A stretch of DNA of 64,000 bases from Sphingomonas profundi (GTDB lineage: Bacteria; Pseudomonadota; Alphaproteobacteria; Sphingomonadales; Sphingomonadaceae), in NCBI RefSeq assembly GCF_009739515.1, contig NZ_CP046535.1, positions 3,038,001-3,102,000 of the forward strand. The letters run 5' to 3'. Positions 24,006-31,898 of this stretch are shown here, piece after piece (position 1 is the stretch's first letter; each line of letters starts with the position of its first letter). The notes below the pieces were generated by a model that saw nothing but the letters and a program-made list of their open reading frames with translations, was not told where the DNA came from and ran no database searches. Position numbers and translations under genes: made by a program.

Positions 24006-24785
24006 ATGAACGAGGCCACCCTGATCGATCCGCCGGCGCACCGCGCGCCGGGCGACGGTGTCGCGCGCGGGCTCTCCATCGTCTCGATCGCCAAATCCTA
24101 TGACAAGCGGCAGGTGCTGTCGGACGTGTCGCTGGACGTGGGGCGCGGCGAGGTGGTGGGCCTGCTCGGCCCGAACGGCGCCGGCAAGACGACGTGCTTC
24201 TACTCGGTGATGGGGCTGGTGAAGCCGGATGCCGGGCGCATCCTGCTGGACGGGCAGGACATCACCAAGCTGCCGATGTACCGCCGCGCGATCCTGGGCC
24301 TCGGCTATCTGCCGCAGGAGACATCGATCTTCCGCGGCCTCACCGTCGCCAAGAACATCATGGCGGTGATCGAGATGGTGGAGCCGGACACGAGCGCGCG
24401 CGAGGCGCGGCTGGACCAGCTGCTCGGCGAGTTCCACCTGGCCCACCTGCGCGATTCGCCGGCGATGGCGCTTTCGGGCGGCGAGCGGCGGCGCTGCGAG
24501 ATCGCCCGCGCGCTGGCCGCCGACCCCTCGATCATGCTGCTGGACGAGCCGTTCGCCGGCATCGACCCGATCTCGATCAGCGACATCCGCGACCTGATCT
24601 GCCAGCTGAAGGAGCGCGACATCGGCGTGCTCATCACCGATCACAATGTGCGCGAGACGCTCGACATCGTCGATCGCGCCTGCATCATCTACGACGGCCG
24701 CGTGCTGTTCGCCGGCAGCCCCGAGGCGCTGGTGGCCGACGAGAATGTGCGCCGCCTCTATCTCGGCGAGGGCTTCGCGCTGTGA
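24006..24785 (+). CDS. lptB: LPS export ABC transporter ATP-binding protein LptB
   Basis: LptB is the cytoplasmic ATPase that powers LPS extraction by LptFG. The 259-residue protein has Walker A GPNGAGKTT (about residues 55-63), Q-loop YLPQETSIFRGLT, signature LSGGERRRCEIARALA, Walker B IMLLDEPFAGIDP and the switch DHNVRETL. The YLPQE and ERRRCEIARAL forms are LptB-specific. The start is taken at ATG 24006; a TTG at 23988 is in frame. rpoN follows after 31 bases, the usual arrangement. Confidence 0.94.
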   Translation: MNEATLIDPPAHRAPGDGVARGLSIVSIAKSYDKRQVLSDVSLDVGRGEVVGLLGPNGAGKTTCFYSVMGLVKPDAGRILLDGQDITKLPMYRRAILGLGYLPQETSIFRGLTVAKNIMAVIEMVEPDTSAREARLDQLLGEFHLAHLRDSPAMALSGGERRRCEIARALAADPSIMLLDEPFAGIDPISISDIRDLICQLKERDIGVLITDHNVRETLDIVDRACIIYDGRVLFAGSPEALVADENVRRLYLGEGFAL

Positions 24786-24816
24786 GGGCGCGGATGCCCG
24801 CCGGGCGGTAAACCCG

Positions 24817-26385
24817 ATGGGGCTCGGCCCGCGCCTCGATCTCCGCCAGTCGCAGTCGCTGGTGATGACGCCGCAGCTGCAGCAGGCGATCAAGCTGCTG
24901 GCGCTCTCCAACCTGGAGATAGAAGGCTTCATCGCCGAGGAGCTGGAGCGCAACCCGCTGCTGGAATCGGCCGGACCGGACGAGGGCGGCAGCGAGCCGC
25001 GCGACCTGGCCGACACCCGCGATGCCGACGCACGCGACCCCGACTCCTTCGACCCGCTTGAGCCCGCCACGGCCGACCAGCTGATCGCCGGCGGCGACGC
25101 CGCGGCCGATGCGCCGCTGGACGTGGACTATGCCGCCGAGACCTTCCACCATGACGGCCCCACCGACAGCATAGGCGACAGCATCGCGGCCGGCGACGGG
25201 CCGGGGCTGGACGGCGGCCTGCGGCTGGACGGTGCCGGCGGCGGCGGATCCTTCGAAGAGGGCGCCGGCTTCGAGGCGACGCTGGCGAGCGAGATCTCGC
25301 TACACGACCATCTGCTCGCCCAGGCGGGCGCCGCACTCGCGGGCACGGACCTCGCCATCGCCGCCCAGCTGATCGATCAGATCGACGAAGCCGGCTACCT
25401 GACCGGGGACTGCATGGACGTGGCGCAGCGGCTGCGCGTGCCGCTGGCGCGGGTGGAGCGGGTGCTCGCCACGATCCAGACGTTCGAGCCGACCGGCGTC
25501 GGCGCGCGCACCCTGGCCGAGTGCCTGACCCTGCAGGCCAGGGAGGCCGATCGCTGCGACCCGGCGATGGCGCGGCTGCTCGCCAATCTCGATCTGCTCG
25601 CGCGCGGCGCGCTGCCGCAGCTGCGCCGGCTGTGCGGCGTGGACGAGGAGGACATGGCCGACATGATCCGCGAGCTGCGCGACTATGATCCGAAGCCGGG
25701 CTTGCGCTACGGCTCCGCGCGCGTGCAGGCGGTGACGCCCGATCTGTTCGTGGCGCGCACCCGCGCCGGCTGGGCGATCGAGCTGAACAGCGCCACCCTG
25801 CCCCGCCTGCTGGTGAACCGCAGCTACCATGCGGAGCTGGCGGCCGGCATCGCGGGCGGCGCGGCCGGCAAGGAAGGCAAGGCGTGGCTGGGCGAGTGCC
25901 TGGCCAGCGCCAACTGGCTGGTGAAGGCGCTGGACCAGCGCGCCCGCACGATCATGAAGGTGGCGACCGAGATCGTGAAGCAGCAGGAGGCCTTCTTCCT
26001 CCACGGCGTCGCCCACCTGAAGCCGCTGACCCTGAAGACGGTGGCGGACGCGATCGGCATGCACGAATCGACGGTGAGCCGCGTCACCTCGAACAAATAT
26101 CTGTCGTGCGAGCGCGGCTTCTACGAGCTGAAATACTTCTTTACCAGCGGCATCCAGTCCTCCGACGGCGGCGACGCGGCGAGCGCGGAGGCGGTGAAGA
26201 GCCACATCAAGGCCCTGATCGCGGCCGAGGGCGACGCGATCCTCTCCGACGACAAACTGGTGGAGCTGCTGAACGCCAGGGGCTTCGACATAGCGAGGCG
26301 GACGGTGGCGAAGTATCGCGAGGCGATCGGTCTGGGGAGTTCGGTGCAGCGGCGGCGGCAGAGGGTGTTGGGTAGAGCGGCTTGA
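24817..26385 (+). CDS. rpoN: RNA polymerase sigma-54 factor
   Basis: A 522-residue sigma-54. The N-terminal activator-interacting region begins RLDLRQSQSLVMTPQLQQAIKLLALSN. An acidic stretch (about residues 50-150) precedes the core-binding domain, then the helix-turn-helix KTVADAIGMHESTVSRVTSNKY and the RpoN box ARRTVAKYRE near the end. It directs transcription from -24/-12 promoters with enhancer-binding proteins. The usual downstream partners hpf and ptsN are absent: the stop is one base from the end of a convergent, AT-rich foreign gene, so the segment after rpoN seems to have been replaced. Confidence 0.95.
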   Translation: MGLGPRLDLRQSQSLVMTPQLQQAIKLLALSNLEIEGFIAEELERNPLLESAGPDEGGSEPRDLADTRDADARDPDSFDPLEPATADQLIAGGDAAADAPLDVDYAAETFHHDGPTDSIGDSIAAGDGPGLDGGLRLDGAGGGGSFEEGAGFEATLASEISLHDHLLAQAGAALAGTDLAIAAQLIDQIDEAGYLTGDCMDVAQRLRVPLARVERVLATIQTFEPTGVGARTLAECLTLQAREADRCDPAMARLLANLDLLARGALPQLRRLCGVDEEDMADMIRELRDYDPKPGLRYGSARVQAVTPDLFVARTRAGWAIELNSATLPRLLVNRSYHAELAAGIAGGAAGKEGKAWLGECLASANWLVKALDQRARTIMKVATEIVKQQEAFFLHGVAHLKPLTLKTVADAIGMHESTVSRVTSNKYLSCERGFYELKYFFTSGIQSSDGGDAASAEAVKSHIKALIAAEGDAILSDDKLVELLNARGFDIARRTVAKYREAIGLGSSVQRRRQRVLGRAA

Positions 26386-26386
26386 C

Positions 26387-27247
26387 TTAGGTTATCGGAT
26401 CTTCACGGAAGGCATCCTTTTGAAAAATTGGGCAAAGGATATCTCGCTCCCAAGCAAATCCAGCATTGGTTAATCTGATATTATGAAGGAGAGCGTGCTT
26501 ATCGATCAGAGGTCTAAATTTTTCAAATCCTGGCCCAACACTACAGTTATATAAGAGTAAAACTTGTTCAGAGTTGGATAATTGCGCTCGCAGTAGCCTA
26601 ATATAAAAGGCCTTGTCAATTCCATCCGACTCATCAACGAATCTCACTATATGATAAAGAGTCCTATGATAGTGTCCGATATCATCTTCAAACTTATCAT
26701 AGAATTTTGCATATATTGATTTGATTAGGTCGAGATCTTCTGTCTTCTTAACCCGTCCCAGAGCATTTCTCAGGGTGGAGAGAAGTCGTTTAAAGGCGTC
26801 TCTGCCGACATGCTGATGTATATATTTATAATCGACGTTACCATCATCATGACTAACTCGCTGACGCTGCCAAATATCTGTGCCTGCGACCAAAGTGTTA
26901 TGATGCGCCAACAAACTATAGAATGTATTTTCGAATGCTTGCGTGCGTGTTAATGTAACCTGCTCGCGAAACTGCGTATCCCTCTCAGCGCGTTCCTCGT
27001 TCTGTATTTCAACCGCTTTCCATGCGCCAACTGCCGCAAGAGTGGCCATTAAACTGCTGATAAACCCGAATGAGTCACCAAACTGTCCAGCAATAGTTAA
27101 TGAATCATCTCGAATATGAATCAGAACAGGAAGAAAGGTCTGAAGAAGAACGCCTAGCGCTACTAAAATCCAAATGAAAATGAACAAGCTTGGGCTTGGT
27201 GATCTCTTTCCTCGAAACCAATGCCGCTTTTCATTGTCATTTTTCAT
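26387..27247 (-). CDS. Putative phage abortive-infection protein (putAbiC family)
   Basis: A 286-residue protein with two N-terminal membrane segments (about residues 19-42 and 55-77), a short charged helix (EIQNEERAERDTQFREQ) and a C-terminal domain. The latter has FENTFYSLLAHHNTLV, a YDKFEDDIGHYHRTLYHIVRFVDE stretch and FYIRLLRAQLSNSEQVLLLYN, the pattern I know as the putative phage abortive infection domain (PF16872). Such proteins are predicted to stop phage by harming the infected cell; the mechanism is unproven. ATG 27247 is preferred (GTG 27253 also fits). The gene is strikingly AT-rich (23 of 60 bases G or C from 26461, against 39 of 60 from 25921 in rpoN), which argues for recent transfer. 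Confidence 0.75.
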   Translation of the reverse strand: MKNDNEKRHWFRGKRSPSPSLFIFIWILVALGVLLQTFLPVLIHIRDDSLTIAGQFGDSFGFISSLMATLAAVGAWKAVEIQNEERAERDTQFREQVTLTRTQAFENTFYSLLAHHNTLVAGTDIWQRQRVSHDDGNVDYKYIHQHVGRDAFKRLLSTLRNALGRVKKTEDLDLIKSIYAKFYDKFEDDIGHYHRTLYHIVRFVDESDGIDKAFYIRLLRAQLSNSEQVLLLYNCSVGPGFEKFRPLIDKHALLHNIRLTNAGFAWERDILCPIFQKDAFREDPIT

Positions 27248-27308
27248 TTTCACGCTCGCCTATCCATAGCCTAAGCGCCTCTATCAAAAATTATTGTGAG
27301 AATATATC

Positions 27309-27602
27309 CTAATACAAAGCTGCGTTAGTCTTCTTAAATGGTCTCGTTTCTGTCATATCACCGCTTGCTCTCAGCAATTGATTAGCCAAAGCTTTAGGAG
27401 CTAGTTCGAGACCGTTTGACCAAGCAAGCGCACCAGCCTCATTGAAAGCTCTAGCGAAATAAGCTGGATCGCCAAGCGGCCGCGTCAGCACCGTATCCCG
27501 CGCGATTAGTCCCGCCGCCGACCAACGCCCGCTCTGCCCATCATTGAACGTCAACTCAAGTTCATGGTCGCCCACGACTTCGATTCTAGTCAGCTTAATC
27601 AT
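27309..27602 (-). CDS. DUF2442 domain protein
   Basis: A 97-residue small protein starting IKLTRIEVVGDHELELTFNDG, with DPAYFARAFNEAGALAWSNGLELAP, the DUF2442 signature. The family fold is known from structures but its role is not; members commonly sit next to DUF4160 genes, as here, and such pairs are suspected toxin-antitoxin or regulatory modules. It overlaps the DUF4160 gene by eight bases. Base composition is intermediate between the host genes and the AT-rich gene 61 bases downstream. Confidence 0.8.
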   Translation of the reverse strand: MIKLTRIEVVGDHELELTFNDGQSGRWSAAGLIARDTVLTRPLGDPAYFARAFNEAGALAWSNGLELAPKALANQLLRASGDMTETRPFKKTNAALY

Positions 27603-27864
27603 CGAGGTCAGCTCCTGGGATCATCTCCATCGGCAACAGGTCTTCGCCGCGCTGCCAGTTTGCCAGCAAGTCCGCCTGATGGTCCAGCGCCCATTGGCGA
27701 ACCAGCTTCGCCGCCTTCTTGGGCAGGCTGCCTTCGAGGATTTCGCCACTGTCTATGCGGACGAACGCCTCGAAGCCCTGATAGCTGGCGTGGAAGTGGG
27801 GCGGCGGGTGGTCGTCATGATACATGCGGATGACGATGCCGAAGAAGATCGAAATGATCGGCAT
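27595..27864 (-). CDS. DUF4160 domain protein
   Basis: An 89-residue protein starting MPIISIFFGIVIRMYHDDHPPPHFHA, the highly characteristic N-terminus of DUF4160, followed by GEILEGSLPKKAAKLVRQWALDHQADLLANW. The HDDHPPPHFH cluster could bind metal, which is inference. ATG 27864 gives the exact family start. It lies 11 bases after the nrdB stop and overlaps the DUF2442 gene, so this pair was probably inserted behind nrdB and may use its transcript. Confidence 0.85.
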   Translation of the reverse strand: MPIISIFFGIVIRMYHDDHPPPHFHASYQGFEAFVRIDSGEILEGSLPKKAAKLVRQWALDHQADLLANWQRGEDLLPMEMIPGADLDD

Positions 27865-27875
27865 CGCCCCGAGGC

Positions 27876-28931
27876 CTACTCCGCCGCCACGCCCGTGTTC
27901 GGTCCGAACAGCCCCATCTCCGCCACGTCCTCGTTCGCCGCCGGCACCACGCCCGCCAGCTTGCGGCGGTCGAAGGCGTCCCATACCTCGTTCCAGTTGC
28001 CGCGGGTGGCGGCCTTGGAATATTCGGTGGCGCGGGTCTCGAAGAAGTTGGCGTGCTCCACGCCGTTCAGCAGGGGCGCGAGCCAGGGCAGCGGGTGCTC
28101 GTCGATCATGTAAATCGGCTTCAGGCCCAGCTGGCCCAGCCGCCAGTCGGCGATGAAGCGGACATATTGCTTGATGTCCTTCGGCGTCATGCCGCTCACC
28201 GGCCCCATCTCGAACACCAGGTCGATGAAGGCGTCCTCCAGCCGCACCGTCTTCACGCACTGGTCGAGGATGTCGTCGCGCACCGCCGGGGTCATGCAGT
28301 TCCGCTCCTTCACGAAGGCGTGGAACAGGCGGATGATGCCGTCGCAGTGCAGGCTCTCGTCGCGGACGGACCAGGTGACGATCTGGCCCATGCCCTTCAT
28401 CTTGTTGAAGCGCGGGAAGTTCATCAGCATGGCGAAGCTGGCGAACAGCTGCAGCCCCTCCGTGAAGCCGCCGAACATGGCCAGAGTGCGGGCGATATCC
28501 TCGTCCGTGTCCACGCCGAAGGTGCTCAGATAGTCGTGCTTGTCCTTCATCTCCTTATACTGGAGGAAGGCGGAATATTCGCTCTCGGGCATGCCGATCG
28601 TGTCGAGCAGGTGGCTGTAGGCGGCGATGTGCACCGTCTCCATGTTGCTGAACGCGGTCAGCATCATCTTGATCTCGGTCGGCTTGAACACGCGACCGTA
28701 TTTCTCGTGGTAGCAATCCTGCACCTCCACGTCGGCCTGGGTGAAGAAGCGGAAGATCTGGGTCAGCAGGTTGCGCTCGTGATCGGTCAGCTTCTGCGCC
28801 CAGTCGCGGCAATCCTCGCCCAGCGGCACCTCCTCCGGCAGCCAGTGGAGCTGCTGCTGGCGCTTCCAGAACTCGAACGCCCACGGATATTCGAACGGCT
28901 TGTAGGTCTTGCGGGCTTCGAGCAGCGACAT
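27876..28931 (-). CDS. nrdB: Ribonucleoside-diphosphate reductase beta subunit, class Ia
   Basis: NrdB carries the di-iron tyrosyl radical that starts ribonucleotide reduction in NrdA. The 351-residue protein shows iron ligands in EVQDCYHEKY, FSNMETVHIAAYSHLL and DESLHCDGIIRLFH. In ETVHIAAY the Tyr four residues after the His matches E. coli Tyr122, so the radical site is intact. It ends in the usual acidic tail region (DVAEMGLFGPNTGVAAE) that docks with NrdA. nrdA is not adjacent in this window. An inverted repeat resembling an NrdR box lies about 160 bases upstream. Confidence 0.94.
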   Translation of the reverse strand: MSLLEARKTYKPFEYPWAFEFWKRQQQLHWLPEEVPLGEDCRDWAQKLTDHERNLLTQIFRFFTQADVEVQDCYHEKYGRVFKPTEIKMMLTAFSNMETVHIAAYSHLLDTIGMPESEYSAFLQYKEMKDKHDYLSTFGVDTDEDIARTLAMFGGFTEGLQLFASFAMLMNFPRFNKMKGMGQIVTWSVRDESLHCDGIIRLFHAFVKERNCMTPAVRDDILDQCVKTVRLEDAFIDLVFEMGPVSGMTPKDIKQYVRFIADWRLGQLGLKPIYMIDEHPLPWLAPLLNGVEHANFFETRATEYSKAATRGNWNEVWDAFDRRKLAGVVPAANEDVAEMGLFGPNTGVAAE

Positions 28932-29239
28932 GATCTCGGTCCTTCCACGGGCGGTGCGCGGCGATGGCGGCGCGCTGCCCTGATGAGCGGCGCGGATGGT
29001 AACGCGCGGCCGCGGCGGCCGCCAGTGCGATCATCGTCCAATCGCGCACGCGGCTGGGGATAACCCCCAAGGATTGCGTCGCGATGCGGGGCCACCATCC
29101 ATATATGGTGGCGGCGGCGGAATGCCAGCCAGCCCGCGACGCTGCCGGCGGTGTTTGGCGGCCGTGGCCGCGATTGCCGCTTGCCAGCGCGCCCGCCGAT
29201 CGGCGAAGAAGCTGGTATGCCTAGAGAATCCACCCGCCA
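28932..29239. other. 308-base divergent promoter region of nrdB and the GT2 operon
   Basis: No gene is visible. The region holds the inverted repeat at 29092-29111 and a short GGGGATAACCCCC palindrome near 29066. Frames crossing it are random high-GC reading. It must contain the promoters for nrdB (minus) and for the four-gene operon (plus). Confidence 0.6.
29092..29111. promoter_or_regulatory. Candidate NrdR-type operator
   Basis: CCACCAT (29092-29098), six bases, ATGGTGG (29105-29111): a perfect inverted repeat with an AT-rich centre. On the nrdB strand it reads CCACCATATATGG, matching about ten of sixteen positions of the NrdR box as I remember it. Only one box is evident, whereas NrdR sites usually come in pairs, so the call is tentative. 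Confidence 0.35.
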
Positions 29240-30265
29240 GTGACAGATCCGGGCATGATCGCCATCGGCGTGCCGGTGCGCGACGAGGAGGAGCGCCTGC
29301 CGCGCCTGCTGCACGCGCTGGCCGATCAGCGCGGGGCGCCGCCCTTCCGGCTGTGCCTGTTCCTGGACGGCTGCACCGATGGCAGCGCGGCCCTGGTCGC
29401 CGCGCTCTCCGCCACCCTGCCCTACCGAATTGTGAGCGACCGCACCGATCGCGCCGGCCCGCCCAATGCCGGCCTGGCGCGCGCACGGGCGATGGCGCTG
29501 GCGCTGGCCGCAGCACCAGACGGCATCCTGCTGACGACCGACGCGGACGGCGCGCCGGCGACGGACTGGATCGCCGCCAACCTCGCCGCCCTCGCCTCGG
29601 CGGACGTGGTGGCCGGCCGGATCGTGCGCGGCGCGGAGCCGCCCTCGCGCCGGCAGGATCGCATCGACACCTACTACGCCCACCTGTACCGCGCGCGCCG
29701 CGCCATCGACCCGATCGGGTGGGAGCCCGACCCCGCCCATCACTGGACCAGCGGGGCCAGCCTGGCGCTGCGCGCCGCCACCTATCGCGCGCTGGGCGGC
29801 ATAGCGCCGCTGGCGAACGGGGAGGATGCCGCTTTGTGCGACGCGGCCGAGCGGGCAGGGCTGCGGGTGCGGCGCGACGCCGCCGTCCTCGTGCGCACCT
29901 CCGCCCGCCGGCGGGGGCGCGCCGACGGCGGCTTCGCGGCGGCGCTCGCCCAGCTCGATCGCGGCGACGACATGCCGATGACGACCCATCCCGAGGACGA
30001 GATGTGGCGCTTCCGCATGCAGGCGGAGGCGCGATCGCTGCACGGGCGCGGCGATTATGCGAGCTTCTCCGCCCGCCTGGGCCTGCCTCCGCAGGAGGTG
30101 GAGCAGGTGGCGGCGGAGTGTCGCAACGGCGCCGCCTTCGCCGCCCGCATCGTCGGCCCGCCGCCCGGCGGCGCCCGCATGGTGCGCTTCGACGATGCCG
30201 AGCGTATCCTCGTACCCGTGGCGCGCGTGCCGGCCGGGCAGCCGACGCTCTCGAACGTGGCATGA
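29240..30265 (+). CDS. GT2 family glycosyltransferase, first gene of a four-gene operon
   Basis: A 341-residue GT2 enzyme without membrane spans. It has IAIGVPVRDEEERLP, FLDGCTDGSA and the metal-binding LTTDADGAPATDW, then HHWTSGASLALRAATYRALGG and NGEDAALCDAAERAG, which is the acceptor-side acidic pair. The last 90 residues look like an extra domain. It starts at GTG 29240, or possibly ATG 29255. Its stop overlaps the next start (ATGA). In this operon it would put a sugar on an unknown acceptor, which the PIG-L enzyme might then deacetylate. Confidence 0.82.
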   Translation: MTDPGMIAIGVPVRDEEERLPRLLHALADQRGAPPFRLCLFLDGCTDGSAALVAALSATLPYRIVSDRTDRAGPPNAGLARARAMALALAAAPDGILLTTDADGAPATDWIAANLAALASADVVAGRIVRGAEPPSRRQDRIDTYYAHLYRARRAIDPIGWEPDPAHHWTSGASLALRAATYRALGGIAPLANGEDAALCDAAERAGLRVRRDAAVLVRTSARRRGRADGGFAAALAQLDRGDDMPMTTHPEDEMWRFRMQAEARSLHGRGDYASFSARLGLPPQEVEQVAAECRNGAAFAARIVGPPPGGARMVRFDDAERILVPVARVPAGQPTLSNVA

Positions 30266-31248
30266 GGCCGGCGATCGCGCGGGCGACGATCGCGTCGCTG
30301 ACGGCCGACCTCGCCGACCTGAACGATCCGGCCGATGCGCGCGCGCTGCTGGGCCTGCTGCGCACGCTGTACGCGGTCGGCCGGCGGGACGTGCCGCTGG
30401 GCCGGCTGTTCGAGGGGCATGTCGATGCCCTCCAGCTGGTCTCACGCTACGGCACCGCCGCGCAGCGCGAGGCCGCGCGCACCGCCGCGCGCGCGGGCGG
30501 CGCCTTCGGCGTGTGGAACGCGGACTGGCCGGGCGATGCGGCGCGGCTGGAGGACGGGCGGCTGGCGGGCGGCAAGGCGTTCGCCTCCGGCGCCGGCATC
30601 CTCAGCCACGCGATCGTGCCGGTGGATGGGGGCGGCGGGCGCCAGCTGCTGCTGGTGGACCTCGCCGCAGCACCGCCCGAGATCGACCGGACATGGTGGC
30701 GGGTGACGGGGATGCAGCGATCGGAGACGCACCGCGTCCGCTGGTCGGGAGCGCGGCTTGCCGAAGAGGCCGCCATCGGCAGCCCCGGCGACTATGTGCG
30801 CGAGCCGTGGTTCAGCGGCGGCGCGCTGCGCTTCGCCGCGGTGCAGGCCGGCGCGGTGGCGGGCCTGGTCGATCAGGTGCGCGACCATCTGGTGGCGCAG
30901 GACCGCGCCGGCGATCCGCACCAGGCCGGGCGGCTGGCGGATCTGTACTTGGCCGCGCAATCGGCGGCGGACGCCGTGGCGGCGGCCGCGCGCGGGTGGC
31001 GGGCGGATGCGGTGGCGGAGACGCTGGCGGGCGTGGCGGCCGCCCGCGCCGCCGTTTATGCGGCGGGCGAGCATGCCCTCACCCTGGCGCAGGCGGCGGT
31101 GGGGGTGCAGGCGATGTTCGTCGATCATCCGCTGGCCGCCACGCTCGCCGATCTCGCCGTCTATCTCCGCCAGCCCGGGCCGGATGCACAGCGCATGCGC
31201 GCCGGCGCCGCCGTCGCCAACGGCCTGCTGACGCCGGCGCTGCGATGA
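30262..31248 (+). CDS. Acyl-CoA dehydrogenase-like protein
   Basis: A 328-residue protein with acyl-CoA-dehydrogenase-like features: an N-terminal helical part with TAAQREAARTAARAGGAFGVWNAD, a middle beta part with LAGGKAFASGAGILSHAIVPV, and a C-terminal helical bundle with FAAVQAGAVAGLVDQVRDHLVAQ. It is shorter than ordinary members (about 380) and I cannot point to the usual catalytic Glu, so the chemistry may have changed. Starts and stops overlap neighbours by four bases on both sides, tying it to the GT2 and PIG-L genes rather than to fatty-acid catabolism. Confidence 0.65.
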   Translation: MRPAIARATIASLTADLADLNDPADARALLGLLRTLYAVGRRDVPLGRLFEGHVDALQLVSRYGTAAQREAARTAARAGGAFGVWNADWPGDAARLEDGRLAGGKAFASGAGILSHAIVPVDGGGGRQLLLVDLAAAPPEIDRTWWRVTGMQRSETHRVRWSGARLAEEAAIGSPGDYVREPWFSGGALRFAAVQAGAVAGLVDQVRDHLVAQDRAGDPHQAGRLADLYLAAQSAADAVAAAARGWRADAVAETLAGVAAARAAVYAAGEHALTLAQAAVGVQAMFVDHPLAATLADLAVYLRQPGPDAQRMRAGAAVANGLLTPALR

Positions 31249-31898
31249 GGCCGCCGCTCACCGCCCGCCGCGTGATCGTGGTGGCGCCCCACCCGGACGA
31301 CGAGGCGATCGGCGCGTGGGCGCTGATGCGGGCGCTGCGCCGCCAAGGTGCGCGTATCGCGGTGGTCGTCGTCAGCGACGGCGGCGCCTCACACCCGCAG
31401 AGCCGCCGCTGGCCGCCCGCCCGGCTGACGCGGGAGCGGCAGCGCGAGACGCGGCGCGCCATGGCGACGCTCGCCATACCGCCGCACCGCATCCGCTTCC
31501 TCGGCCTGCCCGATGGCGCGCTGGAGACGATGGTCGCGCGCGTGTCCGCCGCGATCGCCGGCGCGCTGCGGCGCTGCCCCGCGCCGGACCTGATCGTCGG
31601 CCCGGTGGCAAACGACGCGCATGGCGACCACCGCGCCGTGGCGCAGGCGATCGCCCGCATCCCGCGCCGGGGCGAGCGCCGGCTGGGCTACCGCGTCTGG
31701 CCGGAGGACGCGGCCGGCCCCGGCCACCGTCTGCGGATCGCGCTGAGCGGGCGGGAGATGGGCATCAAGCGGCGGGTGGTGCGCGGGTATCGCACGCAGG
31801 CGGGGCGCATCACCGACGCCGCCGCCGGCTTCACCATGACGGCGCGGCACCTGCGCGCCTTCGTCCGCCCGAGCGAACGCTTCGCGGTGCTCGCATGA
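31245..31898 (+). CDS. PIG-L/LmbE family deacetylase
   Basis: A 217-residue protein with the zinc-binding AHPDDE-type motif as APHPDDEAIG (about residues 14-23) and the matching NDAHGDHRAV later on. VVVVSDGGASHPQS and FLGLPDGALE are also typical. PIG-L enzymes remove an N-acetyl group from a GlcNAc unit, as in GPI, mycothiol and bacillithiol synthesis. The partner GT2 gene makes a sugar transfer followed by deacetylation plausible here. Overlaps ATGA at both ends. Confidence 0.88.
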   Translation: MRPPLTARRVIVVAPHPDDEAIGAWALMRALRRQGARIAVVVVSDGGASHPQSRRWPPARLTRERQRETRRAMATLAIPPHRIRFLGLPDGALETMVARVSAAIAGALRRCPAPDLIVGPVANDAHGDHRAVAQAIARIPRRGERRLGYRVWPEDAAGPGHRLRIALSGREMGIKRRVVRGYRTQAGRITDAAAGFTMTARHLRAFVRPSERFAVLA

